A stretch of 26,924 nucleotides of DNA. Origin: a virus. The DNA lies in IMG/VR virus record IMGVR_UViG_3300030098_001191, positions 1 through 26,924 of that record; one strand, written 5' to 3'. The notes beneath the pieces are model-generated. The model made no database searches. It was not told where the DNA came from and saw only the letters and a list, made by a program, of their open reading frames with translations. Position numbers and translations under genes: made by a program. Shown in pieces: positions 8,489 to 17,856 of the stretch; position 1 is the stretch's first letter; every line of letters begins with the position of its first letter.

Positions 8489-11400
8489 ATGGACGTATTA
8501 AACTTAACACCTGATGCTGTACCTACAGCTGATACTACCCAAAATATAGAAGGGTATGAGGATCATGTAGAAGATATTCAAAAGGCATATCCAGAAGAAG
8601 ACTGGAGAACACCTGCTGAAATAGAAGCAGAAGAACAAGCTACAATGCAGCAAGCTTCTGATGATGCATTTAACCCAGGTAGTGTAGCTCAAGAGCAGCC
8701 ATTAGGAGTTGCTGAACAACCAGAAGTTACAGCTGAACAACCTGAAGTAGTAGAGCCTGAAGTAGTAGAACCAGTTAAACTTCATTATCAAGTAAATGAA
8801 GATAACACTATGGATCTAGATTCATATCAAGATTATGATGGTAACTATGTCTTCCGAGGTGAACACGGTAGAAAGGTTGCTAACTATTTTAAAGCTAGTA
8901 TTATTAGAAATGATGAAGAGGAAGGAGCTTTAAAAGACTTATTTGAGGATGGATTAAATCTACAATCTCAAATAAAAGCTTTCAATATGATTCGTAATAG
9001 TCCTCATCTCAGTGCAGTACATGATACGAACGGTGATGGAGAAATTACTTATGATGATTTCCATGACACTACACACATGGAAGAATGGGATGAAGAGCTT
9101 GGTAGATTAAACCCAGAAACAGATGCTGAACTAACTCAAGAATGGATCAATGGTCTCGAAACTGGAGATCTAGGTTCAAGAGCTAGAGCCTTATGGCAAC
9201 AAGCTGGACCTGGCCAAAACATGGCAAGGTACATTAACCTTAGAAGACAACATTTATTTGCTCCACAAGACCAGATAGATACCGGAGAAGACTGGAGACA
9301 GAATCTAAGTGGTGGTATATTTAATGCTGGACAACAAGAACTAGGATTCTGGGGAAGTGTAGGACAAATGCTGAATGGAGAGAATCCATTATCAAATACT
9401 ACATGGGATGACGAATTAACACAATATAAGAATCCTCAGTCATTAGAATTTGGTATAAATAATGAAATTAAAAGGCTTCGTGGTTCAGGAGCCGCAGGAC
9501 ATCTAGGTTACTGGCCTACAACTGGTTTCTTTACTTGGCTTAAACTAAAAGGTGTTGCATTAACTGGTGGAGCTGTTGCTCCTGCATTAGGACTTAAAGC
9601 TGGAGCAGTTAAAACAGCTGTGATGAGTCCTCTTACTTGGAAAAAAGGAGTAGGAATTAAACACGCTTTAGGCCAAGCAGGTAAGGTAACAATTGCAGAA
9701 ACTTTACCACAAGCTGCGTTTGCTGACCTTCAAGCTGATGGTTGGAATCATATGCGTGAAGATGGTGCATTACATGGTCTTGCTAATTTATACCCTGAGA
9801 CAGCGATATTTGGACCACAAGTAGCTCAAGGAATAGAATCTCCTATATTTAAACAGGCTGATTTTGTTGTAAGTGAAGTAGCTGGTGGTGCTGGAGCTAT
9901 AGCAGGTTTTGCTGGATTAGGACATATTATAACTAAATCAGCTCCAGAAGCTTTTACATGGATGGTTAAATCTGGTGTAAAATTTGCAGGAAAGCAAAGA
10001 GAGGCTATGGGTGTAAGTGCTAAAAATATATCAAATGCTATAGAAGCTCCATTAGCTGACCAAGCTCATTGGTTTGCAAAACAGCAAACTCAATTAAAAG
10101 ATTGGACTGAGGCTGGTAGAGTTCAAATGGGCAAAGCTTATGAAGGTGCTAGAAATGCTTTCAATAGTTCTTTAGATGCTGAAGATGGTATACTACGTTC
10201 AGGCTATGGTGTATATAAAGATGGTCAGAAAATGTGGGGTCAAGGTTTAACCAAGGCTAGAAGTGGTATACGACAAGCTATTAATGATTTAGATGAAATC
10301 AGAAATACTATCGGTATAGGTAAGAAAGGTAGTACAGACTCACTGTTTAGCCAAGTTGATATGGCAAACGCTGTTAAACGAGGCGTTGATGAAAAACAAC
10401 TCGATTTATTCAGAGACGAGTTGATGAATGATAGTGTTTGGAAACAACAAATAAAGAATCTTAACCCTCTTAAGAGGACTAGAAGAGTTGTATCTGAAAG
10501 CTCAGAACTAGGTATTAGAGAAGTACTGGGTAGAGATGCTGCTAGTTTAAGTCCAGACGCATTCTGGGGTAAAACTATATTAGATCAACCTTTAGATGTA
10601 AAAGATTTTTCTAAGGCAACAGACTTTGAAAAGTGGGCTATAAAGAATATAGAAGTACAAGATGCTGTTAATGAATCTCTTTTACTTCAATTAAGAGACT
10701 CTGCTATGGCTGGTGGTGAACTGATTGACCATACAGATATATTTGCCATCGATGGTACTATGAGGAAGATAGCTGATAATCTTGTTGTAGGTTTAGGTCA
10801 AGTCAAGAAGACTCAACACACTTGGGATCTTGCTCGTCAAATGATGAGAGAAGGAGATGGTAAATTATCTCAAGAACAACTTATTGATCTTGCAGCTCAA
10901 GTAGGTAAAAGATCTTCAGAATCTCATAATCAAACCAAACGTAGTGTTCAATCAATGTTGAACATGATGATGGAGCAACCTGATAATGAATTTGCTAAAG
11001 CTTTATTAGATGTAGTTAAAGCATCTGATGAAGTTCATAACTTAAAAGATTTAGATGCTTTTATGCATCAAAAGCTTGTAGGTGGTGAGTTTGCTGGTAA
11101 GGTTAAAACAGGTGCATTGATTTCTGATCTACAGCAAGTCATGGTTCAAAGCATATTAAGTGGTCCTAAAACTCCACTTAGAGCTATGCTTGGTACTACA
11201 GTTAATACATATGCAAATGCTATAAATGAAGCCTTCGGTGCAATGATAAGATCACCATTTACAGGTGATATAGCTAGTAGAAAAGCTTCTGTAGCTAAGT
11301 TACGAGCATATTTTGGGCAGATTCCTGAAGCATATAAAGTATTTCAAAAGTCATGGAATTCTAAATTTGATGCAGATATTGCTGATATCAAAACTAGATT

Positions 11401-13162
11401 TTCTGATGGATCTACTGTAAGTAAAGGAGATAAGTTATTTGAAGCTGAAGGTAGATGGGTTGAATTAAGAGGTACTCCAGGCGAAAAAGCTGCTTATTAT
11501 GGACATAACATTACTAGAAACTTAGTTAATAACAAACTATTTGGATGGTCTCCAAGAGCTTTAGCCGCTGTTGATGATACCTATTTATGGTTGATGGCTA
11601 GGACAAGATCTAAAGAACTAGCTATGAGAGAAGTATTAGAAGCTGCTGGAGATAGTCATGTAAAAATTACACCTGAATTATTGAAAAAAGCTGAAGATAT
11701 TCATTATAATCGTTTATTAGATGGTAATGGTAATATAGATATAAGAAAGGATTCTTGGTTTGCAAAACAATTTGAAGAAGTAACATTAACTTCTCCATTA
11801 AAAGGGACTGCAGCTAAGTTAGATGATGTATTTAATTCAATGCCATTAATGAAACCATTCTATCTATTTGCTAGAACTGGTATCAATGGACTGAATTTTA
11901 GTTTCAAAAGCACACCATTATTAGGTGCTTTACATAGAGAATCTTTAGATATTCTTAGCCATAAAGGAACTGATTTTACAAAATTAGCTAAGTATGGTAT
12001 TGAAAATGCTAATGATTTAGCTAATGCTAGGAACTTATTTGCAGGTAGGCAAGCAGTTGGTGCAGCAGCAGTTACAACCTTTGCTGGTATGTACATGGCT
12101 GGACAGTTAACTGGTAATGGTCCTGCTGATAGGCAGCTTAAACAGCAATGGATTAATGCTGGTTGGAAACCTAATCATTTCTATATTGGTGATGTAGGAT
12201 TCGATTATACTACTTTAGAACCTTATAATGTTATATTCTCTGCTATTGCTGATATCGGTGATAATATGGAACTCATGGGTTCTGAGTGGGCTGAGAAACG
12301 TTTACAAGCTGCTGCATTTGTTATAGGTAGAGGTTTAACTGGTAAAACATATATGTCTGGGTTAGATCAGATGATGCAAATAGCACAGATGAAACCTGGT
12401 GCGTTAGAAAAAGGTGTTGGTAATATTATGAATAACAGCATACCTTTAGCAGGTATGAGAAATGAATTTGGTAAATGGGCTAATCCACATATGAAAGAAT
12501 TAAACTCTAGTATGTGGGATTCTATTAGAAATAGAAACCAAGCTACTGAATTCTTAGCAGGTGAAGGAGCATTACCAGCAAAAAGTGATTTATTAAATGG
12601 TAAACCTATTAAAAATTGGAATATCATAAGTCGTTCATTTAATGCTGTTTCTCCAGTATCCTTAGATATTCGTAATGATACTCCTGGTCGAAGACTTTTA
12701 TTAGATAGTCATTATGACTTGAAATCTACAACCTATTCTTATGGGGGATATTCTTTTGTTAAAGATAACCATGTGAGAGCACATTTCCAGAATGCAATAG
12801 GTACTGTTCCAATTACGGTTGGATTTAAAAAGTTTAAAAATGTAGAAGAAGCTTTGAACCACTTAGCATCAAGAACTGATGTTAAAAATTCTATGTCTAA
12901 AATGAGAGAGAATAGTAAAAATCCAGCATTATGGGATGTAGATCCCAACGATTATCCCCATAATACTTTGATTGATAACGTTATGGATCAAGCAAGATCT
13001 AAAGCTTGGGCAAAGATCAATGATCCAAGCCATAAAGGTTATGCACGACTTCAAACATTAAAATCAGAGCAAGACGGGAAAGATGCTAGGACTAGAGATA
13101 CCAGATCTGAACTCTTAGAATTAAACTACCCATCAAAACAAGTAGAACAATTCCCGAAGTAA
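8489..13162 (+). CDS. internal virion protein D (T7 gp16-like), very large
   Basis: 1557 residues with a good SD (AGGAGGG at 8474-8480). By size (T7 gp16 is 1318 aa) and place it is the large ejection protein that helps pull DNA into the cell. T7 gp16 has an N-terminal lytic transglycosylase. Here I see no transglycosylase motifs. The N-terminus is acidic, with a short EQPEV/VVEPE repeat at about residues 76-95, and residues 179-190 read DTNGDGEITYDD, a good EF-hand-type Ca2+ loop (Asp, Asn, Asp, Glu, Thr at positions 1, 3, 5, 7, 9, but Asp not Glu at 12). Gly/Ala-rich hydrophobic segments occur later (for example AGGAGAIAGFAGLG and AVGAAAVTTFAGMYMAG) and may insert in the host membrane. Confidence 0.82.
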   Translation: MDVLNLTPDAVPTADTTQNIEGYEDHVEDIQKAYPEEDWRTPAEIEAEEQATMQQASDDAFNPGSVAQEQPLGVAEQPEVTAEQPEVVEPEVVEPVKLHYQVNEDNTMDLDSYQDYDGNYVFRGEHGRKVANYFKASIIRNDEEEGALKDLFEDGLNLQSQIKAFNMIRNSPHLSAVHDTNGDGEITYDDFHDTTHMEEWDEELGRLNPETDAELTQEWINGLETGDLGSRARALWQQAGPGQNMARYINLRRQHLFAPQDQIDTGEDWRQNLSGGIFNAGQQELGFWGSVGQMLNGENPLSNTTWDDELTQYKNPQSLEFGINNEIKRLRGSGAAGHLGYWPTTGFFTWLKLKGVALTGGAVAPALGLKAGAVKTAVMSPLTWKKGVGIKHALGQAGKVTIAETLPQAAFADLQADGWNHMREDGALHGLANLYPETAIFGPQVAQGIESPIFKQADFVVSEVAGGAGAIAGFAGLGHIITKSAPEAFTWMVKSGVKFAGKQREAMGVSAKNISNAIEAPLADQAHWFAKQQTQLKDWTEAGRVQMGKAYEGARNAFNSSLDAEDGILRSGYGVYKDGQKMWGQGLTKARSGIRQAINDLDEIRNTIGIGKKGSTDSLFSQVDMANAVKRGVDEKQLDLFRDELMNDSVWKQQIKNLNPLKRTRRVVSESSELGIREVLGRDAASLSPDAFWGKTILDQPLDVKDFSKATDFEKWAIKNIEVQDAVNESLLLQLRDSAMAGGELIDHTDIFAIDGTMRKIADNLVVGLGQVKKTQHTWDLARQMMREGDGKLSQEQLIDLAAQVGKRSSESHNQTKRSVQSMLNMMMEQPDNEFAKALLDVVKASDEVHNLKDLDAFMHQKLVGGEFAGKVKTGALISDLQQVMVQSILSGPKTPLRAMLGTTVNTYANAINEAFGAMIRSPFTGDIASRKASVAKLRAYFGQIPEAYKVFQKSWNSKFDADIADIKTRFSDGSTVSKGDKLFEAEGRWVELRGTPGEKAAYYGHNITRNLVNNKLFGWSPRALAAVDDTYLWLMARTRSKELAMREVLEAAGDSHVKITPELLKKAEDIHYNRLLDGNGNIDIRKDSWFAKQFEEVTLTSPLKGTAAKLDDVFNSMPLMKPFYLFARTGINGLNFSFKSTPLLGALHRESLDILSHKGTDFTKLAKYGIENANDLANARNLFAGRQAVGAAAVTTFAGMYMAGQLTGNGPADRQLKQQWINAGWKPNHFYIGDVGFDYTTLEPYNVIFSAIADIGDNMELMGSEWAEKRLQAAAFVIGRGLTGKTYMSGLDQMMQIAQMKPGALEKGVGNIMNNSIPLAGMRNEFGKWANPHMKELNSSMWDSIRNRNQATEFLAGEGALPAKSDLLNGKPIKNWNIISRSFNAVSPVSLDIRNDTPGRRLLLDSHYDLKSTTYSYGGYSFVKDNHVRAHFQNAIGTVPITVGFKKFKNVEEALNHLASRTDVKNSMSKMRENSKNPALWDVDPNDYPHNTLIDNVMDQARSKAWAKINDPSHKGYARLQTLKSEQDGKDARTRDTRSELLELNYPSKQVEQFPK
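9023..9058 (+). other. EF-hand-like calcium-binding loop within gp16-like protein
   Basis: The 12 codons encode DTNGDGEITYDD, residues 179-190 of the 1557-residue protein. Positions 1, 3, 5, 7 and 9 carry oxygen ligands, position 6 is Gly and position 8 is Ile, as in EF-hand or dockerin-type loops. Position 12 is Asp rather than the usual Glu. Only one loop is seen. Ca2+ binding is inferred. Confidence 0.55.
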
Positions 13163-13167
13163 ACTAA

Positions 13168-16100
13168 ATGGCACATACAAAAGTAACAAAAACTTATTCC
13201 CAGAATACTGGGACAGCTAATACATTTAGCTACTCTGGGAGTTTTGATGTTTTCAAAGCAACAGAAGTAGTTGCATTATTAGACAATGTAGCGCTAACAT
13301 ATACAGCGTCTACGATTAATGAATCCGCCTCCCCACGTGAATACTCTGTAGATACTACTGCTAAAACCATACATATTGGTGGAGCTGACTTATCTAGTGG
13401 TACAATTATAATAAGACCTGAGACCGATATGGGAGCTCCTACACCAAGAGCTACATATACTCCAGGTGCCTCTATTACATCTGCTGATCTTAATAATAAC
13501 CAGAAGCAGTTAATGCGTAAGTGTATGGAGTATGATGAAACTCTACTCTCTACAACTGGTGGTACAATGACAGGTGACCTCACTATGGGTGAGGATACTA
13601 CACTTATATTTGAAGGTGCTACTGACGACGCATATGAGACCACTCTTACTGTTGCTGATCCTACAGCTGACCGTACTATTACCATACCTAATGTCACAGG
13701 TACAGTAGTAACAACAGGAGATACTGGTACAGTTGCACATGCTATGTTAGCAGGTGATGCTGTAGATGGAGACAATATAGCCGATGATTCTATCAATTCT
13801 GAACATATTGCTGATGGTTCTGTTGATCTTGCTCATATGTCGGCTAATTCTGTAGATAGCGATCAGTATGTAGATGGATCTATAGACCATGTACATCTAG
13901 CTAATGATATAATAGACGGTGATAATATACAAGATGATGTAATTAATTCTGAACATATAGCTGCAGGTGCTGTTGATCTTGAACATATGTCTGCTAACTC
14001 AGTAGACAGTGATCAGTATGTAGACGGTAGTATTGACCTTGCTCATATGTCAGCTAACTCAGTTGACAGTGACCAATATGTTGATGGATCAATTGATCAT
14101 GTACACTTAGCAGCCGATGCAGTTGATGGTGATAATATAGCAGACAACTCTATTGATTCTGAACATTATGTAGATGGTTCTATTGATAATGAGCATTTAG
14201 CAGATGATGCAGTAGGAGCAGATGAATTAGCAGCTAATGCTGTAGTTAACGCTTCTATAGCAGCTGGTGCAGCGATTGCTCATAGTAAACTAGCAAACGT
14301 AACTGATGGTCAAATACTTGTTGGTAATGGTTCTAACGTTCCAACTGCAGTAGCAGTATCAGGTGACGTAACTATTGCTAATACAGGTGCTGTAACAATT
14401 GCTAATGATGCAGTTGAAATCGGTATGATAGGTTGTGAGCAAACAACTATCTCTGATAGTGACTCACATATTCCTACTTCTGGAGCTGTTGTAGATTATG
14501 TATCAAGTGTAATTGCACCTATTGGTGGTCTTGAAGTTATAGCAGATGATGAATCATTTCCTAACACAATTCCAGCAGCTGGTGTTGTAATTAGTATAAC
14601 TGATGCAGCTGGATTACAAGTTAACTCTAGTGGTGTATCTACTAATGGTGATGCACTTGATAACTCAACTATAACCATTAATGGATTCCCTAGTGAATTA
14701 AGAGGTGGTGTAGGATCAAACCCTGATCCTTATGTATTCCAGTCTGGTGCTGGTTTGATGGTTGTATCTACTGGATCAAGTCAGACTTATAATTATCACC
14801 AAGCAATGATAAGAGAGTCAGACTTTGTACAGTTAAGTGATGATATCAATGACTTTAATAATAGATACCGTGTAGCAGCTGGAGAACCTGGGTCTGATAA
14901 TGATGAAGGTGATTTAGTATTTGATACTAATGCCAATAAGATGAAAGTCTATGACGGATCATCTTGGGGTGAAGTAACATCTACTGGTGACTTTAAGTAT
15001 CTAGTACTATGTAATGCAGGTACAACTAATGCTGCTACTTATGGTTCTGCTTCTTCTTTTGATTTAAAAGAAACCTCAACAAGTGGATCTGCAGCTTCTG
15101 TAACATCAGCAGCTCAATTAATTGTTAGTGTTAACGGTGTTATACAGAAAGCTAGTACTGGAACAAGTGCTCCAGCTGAAGGTTTTGCAATGTCAGATGC
15201 TGATACTATTATATTTAGTGCAGTACCTCCAGCTAATTCTAGTGTATTCGTTGTGCAAATAGGTTCAGCTGTAAGCATTCCTACACCAGGAGATGGTACA
15301 GTAAGTGCAGCTAAGATTGCTGCCGGTGCTGTAATTGCAGCTAAGATAGGTACAGGTGCAGTAGAACATGCTAAACTAGCAGCTGATGCTGTAGACGGTG
15401 ATAACCTTGCTGACAATGCATGTGATTCTGAACACTACACAGATGGAAGTATAGATCACGTTCATTTAGCTAATGATTGCGTAGACGCAGATAATATAGA
15501 TGATAATGCTGTAAATCTAGCAGCAATGGAGCATGGTACTCAAGGTGATATACTTTATTATGGATCTGGTGGAGCTCCTACACGTTTAGGTGCTGGTACC
15601 GACGGTTACTTCCTAAAAACACAAGGTGGAAGTGCGAACCCAGTATGGGCTGAATCTGGAGGAACTTTTACTTTAGATGGTGATAATAATCTTTTTGCTG
15701 GAACTAATGCAGGAAATGTAGGTACATGGAGTGGAGCAACCCACAACTTTTGTGCGGGATACGATGCTGGCACTGATCTAACAAACGGCGATAACAACAT
15801 ATTTATCGGCCGAAATGCAGCGATGAATGCCACTGAAGCTGTAGAAAATGTTGTTATTGGTGACGGTGCTTGGGAAAACGTAACTTCAGCTCATAGGAAT
15901 GTTGTTGTAGGACATAATGCTTGTCAAGATTTTGAAGCAGGTTGGGGTAATGAAAACGTATTTATAGGTGCTGACGCAGGTAAAGAAGTTACAAGAGGAG
16001 CTGGATGGGTCGTTATTGGTGGTTATGCTGCTGATAAAGGTGTTGGTACAGGTTCTGGAGGATCTGCTAACAATACAATAATTGGTTATGCTGCAGCTCG

Positions 16101-16833
16101 TGATATCACTTCAGGAGTAGATAATACTCTGATAGGCATGAATGCTGACGATGAAATCACTACCGGAAGTTACAATACCATGGTCGGATCTATGGTAGGT
16201 AATAAGAACGAAACTGGCAGCAATAACACTTGCGTAGGCTATAACGCTATGGGTGAAACTGGAGCAGATGCTGATAAAAATACTTGTATCGGGCAGAATA
16301 CCGGAACATCTATTACAGCGGGCGGTAATAATACATTTTTAGGTTATCGTGCAGGATCAGCTCAGTCTCCCGGTGGAGGATCTAATACTTCTGATACTAT
16401 AATTTTAGGTGATAATGATGTCACTGCTCTATATTGTGCTGATACATCTATTTCATCATCTGACCAACGTGATAAAACTGATATAACAAACTTTACTCCA
16501 GGCTTAAGTTTTGTAAAAGATTTAAGACCTGTTACTTATCGTTGGGATAAACGTAGTTGGTATAATGAATATAACGCTTCAGATCAGTTAGTTAAAGAAA
16601 ATACTCCTGATGGAAGTAAGAAAAAGACTAAACAACATATTGGTTTCTTAGCTCAAGAAGTATTAAAAGTAGAGCAAGATCATGGGTTTGCAGATAGCAA
16701 AGATAATATGCTTACTGTTAATTTACAAGCTGATGATTATGCATACGGTATAAAATATGAAAGATTAATACCAGTACTTGTAAACGCAATAAAAGAATTA
16801 GAAGCTAAAGTTGCAGCATTAGAAGCTAAATAA
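13168..16833 (+). CDS. tail fibre with T7 gp17-like N-terminus and C-terminal S74 intramolecular chaperone
   Basis: 1221 residues. Residues 1-~120 resemble the T7 gp17 N-terminal domain that attaches to the tail. Residues ~195-360 and ~730-790 contain VDGSIDHVHLA / DGDNIADD-type repeats. A second gp17-like module (LIVSVNGVIQ) lies near residue 650. Residues ~840-1080 hold many Asn-x-x-x-Gly repeats (NTIIGYAA, NTLIGMNA, NTCVGYNA) typical of trimeric beta-helix or adhesin heads. The C-terminus is a peptidase S74 chaperone: S1098-D-Q-R-D-K1103 matches the Ser/Lys self-cleavage site, and it ends with YERLIPVLVNAIKELEAKV. Cleavage before S1098 would release ~124 residues. It is the likely receptor-binding protein. 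No SD is evident at ATG 13168. Confidence 0.92.
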   Translation: MAHTKVTKTYSQNTGTANTFSYSGSFDVFKATEVVALLDNVALTYTASTINESASPREYSVDTTAKTIHIGGADLSSGTIIIRPETDMGAPTPRATYTPGASITSADLNNNQKQLMRKCMEYDETLLSTTGGTMTGDLTMGEDTTLIFEGATDDAYETTLTVADPTADRTITIPNVTGTVVTTGDTGTVAHAMLAGDAVDGDNIADDSINSEHIADGSVDLAHMSANSVDSDQYVDGSIDHVHLANDIIDGDNIQDDVINSEHIAAGAVDLEHMSANSVDSDQYVDGSIDLAHMSANSVDSDQYVDGSIDHVHLAADAVDGDNIADNSIDSEHYVDGSIDNEHLADDAVGADELAANAVVNASIAAGAAIAHSKLANVTDGQILVGNGSNVPTAVAVSGDVTIANTGAVTIANDAVEIGMIGCEQTTISDSDSHIPTSGAVVDYVSSVIAPIGGLEVIADDESFPNTIPAAGVVISITDAAGLQVNSSGVSTNGDALDNSTITINGFPSELRGGVGSNPDPYVFQSGAGLMVVSTGSSQTYNYHQAMIRESDFVQLSDDINDFNNRYRVAAGEPGSDNDEGDLVFDTNANKMKVYDGSSWGEVTSTGDFKYLVLCNAGTTNAATYGSASSFDLKETSTSGSAASVTSAAQLIVSVNGVIQKASTGTSAPAEGFAMSDADTIIFSAVPPANSSVFVVQIGSAVSIPTPGDGTVSAAKIAAGAVIAAKIGTGAVEHAKLAADAVDGDNLADNACDSEHYTDGSIDHVHLANDCVDADNIDDNAVNLAAMEHGTQGDILYYGSGGAPTRLGAGTDGYFLKTQGGSANPVWAESGGTFTLDGDNNLFAGTNAGNVGTWSGATHNFCAGYDAGTDLTNGDNNIFIGRNAAMNATEAVENVVIGDGAWENVTSAHRNVVVGHNACQDFEAGWGNENVFIGADAGKEVTRGAGWVVIGGYAADKGVGTGSGGSANNTIIGYAAARDITSGVDNTLIGMNADDEITTGSYNTMVGSMVGNKNETGSNNTCVGYNAMGETGADADKNTCIGQNTGTSITAGGNNTFLGYRAGSAQSPGGGSNTSDTIILGDNDVTALYCADTSISSSDQRDKTDITNFTPGLSFVKDLRPVTYRWDKRSWYNEYNASDQLVKENTPDGSKKKTKQHIGFLAQEVLKVEQDHGFADSKDNMLTVNLQADDYAYGIKYERLIPVLVNAIKELEAKVAALEAK
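13750..14250 (+). repeat. in-frame repeats in tail fibre (VDGSIDHVHLA / DGDNIADD type)
   Basis: The coding sequence repeats units of roughly 10-20 codons with variants of SANSVDSDQYVDGSID, DLAHMSANS and VDGDNIADDSI. Neighbouring copies share long nucleotide stretches, so slippage or recombination could change the number of units. A shorter second block lies at about 15358-15540. The repeats probably form a thin fibrous shaft. Confidence 0.7.
16441..16833 (+). other. S74 intramolecular chaperone domain of the fibre
   Basis: Residues 1092-1221 of the fibre form the self-releasing trimerisation chaperone. The SDQRDK motif (S1098 and K1103, five residues apart) matches the Ser/Lys dyad of endosialidase-type chaperone domains, in which cleavage occurs just before the Ser. 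The final helix carries heptad-like hydrophobic spacing. The dyad is seen directly, and self-cleavage is by family knowledge. Confidence 0.85.
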
Positions 16834-17228
16834 TGAAAATACCCTCCGCTAATCTACCCAAACCTCTATACATCCCTCAGATGTATCTGAGACAGCCTAC
16901 AGCAGACGTTCCAGCCTTCCGCCCTATCGTCATACCCCCAGCTGATTTAGAGCGCCCTGAGGAGACACAGGCGGAGGAGAAGGAAGAGAAGACAGAGACA
17001 CCCGAACAACCCACCTTAAAGATACCGGTCATTGACATACAGATGCCCATACCGGAAACAGCGGTAGTAGTGACTGCTGTGACAACAGCTGTTATTGCAG
17101 TAACAACTACAACTGTTACTCAATCCTTATTTGAACCTATTAAAAAGAAAGTTCAAAAACAACTACAAGCTAAAGTCAATAAATGGAAGGAAAACCGGAA
17201 GAAAAAAAAGGACTCCTCGGAAAGCTGA
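16833..17228 (+). CDS. membrane-anchored protein of unknown function, 131 aa
   Basis: ATG 16833 overlaps the fibre stop by one base (TAATG). The protein has a proline-rich N-terminus (LPKPLYIP, RPIVIPP), a Glu/Pro-rich segment at residues 40-60, one likely membrane segment at residues 76-96 made of Val, Thr and Ala, and a very basic C-terminus with several Lys runs. Proteins of this pattern occur next to fibre and holin genes in marine cyanophages, but I know of no assigned function. Place and topology suggest lysis or envelope work. The first ~200 bases use C-rich codons unlike the AT-rich neighbours. The end overlaps the next gene by 46 bases. Confidence 0.65.
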   Translation: MKIPSANLPKPLYIPQMYLRQPTADVPAFRPIVIPPADLERPEETQAEEKEEKTETPEQPTLKIPVIDIQMPIPETAVVVTAVTTAVIAVTTTTVTQSLFEPIKKKVQKQLQAKVNKWKENRKKKKDSSES

Positions 17229-17488
17229 AAGATGCTGCTGAGGATCAAGAACACCAAATCCAGATCCTTGGAACATTCGTCAGACTTGGCGTAGTTGTTT
17301 GGAGTGGTTTCATTATAACAATGAATTACATAGAAATACCTATGGTGAAGAAATCTGGTAACTCAGATATCACGTTCGTGGCTAGTGTGTTTACTGGTGC
17401 ACTTGCCACTTTTGGCTTGACCACTGGTAATTCTAAAGGTAAAGGACCTGTAAACTGCCCTATGGCAACTAAAAAGAAGGAAGAATGA
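17183..17488 (+). CDS. putative holin, two membrane segments, 101 aa
   Basis: A 101-residue protein with a charged N-terminus (residues 1-26, Lys/Glu-rich), two likely transmembrane helices (residues 31-50, TFVRLGVVVWSGFIITMNYI, and 62-80), and a short Lys-rich C-terminus. Size, topology and position directly after the fibre match a class II holin such as T7 gp17.5 (67 aa), which opens the inner membrane at lysis. I see no sequence motif that proves this, and no endolysin gene lies nearby. The start is set by ATG 17183 inside the previous gene, and the stop overlaps the next start (ATGA at 17485), so the genes are translationally coupled. Confidence 0.6.
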   Translation: MEGKPEEKKGLLGKLKDAAEDQEHQIQILGTFVRLGVVVWSGFIITMNYIEIPMVKKSGNSDITFVASVFTGALATFGLTTGNSKGKGPVNCPMATKKKEE

Positions 17489-17856
17489 AGAAATGGCTTT
17501 TCCTCTTCCTACTGTTATCCCCCTCGGTAGCAAGAGCAGAGTTAGTAACCCCGCAATTTACGCAGGGTTCGATGAACTCGACAACAACAACGACTCAAGA
17601 GATCGTGGAGGATATAACCATCACGACTTATGGGTCAGCATTAAACAAATGGTCTGGGGACAATATAACCCATACCTCAACATCGTCAGGAGGGATAGCG
17701 GATTCAGATTCGGTATTCAACATGACAACAGCTGGATCAGACTTTACACTAGAGATAGTAACAAGAGCAGCCAGCCAGGTACTGGAAGTAACGGAGATCG
17801 AAAGAGAAATCGACACCTCCTCTACTACGGTATCATTATCAGTATTCTCGCAATAG
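17485..17856 (+). CDS. secreted protein of unknown function, 123 aa
   Basis: ATG 17485 overlaps the previous stop (ATGA). The N-terminus is a textbook signal peptide: two Lys, a Leu/Phe-rich core, then ARA before ELVTPQ, with likely cleavage after residue 18. The mature part is small, polar and Ser/Thr-rich, with a run of Thr and a YGSALNKWSG motif. I know this type from marine phages only as a hypothetical protein. It should act in the periplasm or on the outer envelope, perhaps in lysis. A second ORF in another frame covers this gene completely (see 17493-18404). Codons are richer in C and G than in surrounding genes. Confidence 0.6.
   Translation: MKKWLFLFLLLSPSVARAELVTPQFTQGSMNSTTTTTQEIVEDITITTYGSALNKWSGDNITHTSTSSGGIADSDSVFNMTTAGSDFTLEIVTRAASQVLEVTEIEREIDTSSTTVSLSVFSQ

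Noticed and set aside
13230-13796. 188-codon open frame on the minus strand inside the tail fibre gene
   Set aside because: It is opposite a convincing fibre gene with gp17-like sequence. Its translation is Ser/Val/Ile-rich low-complexity and mirrors the repeats. No SD or promoter supports it.
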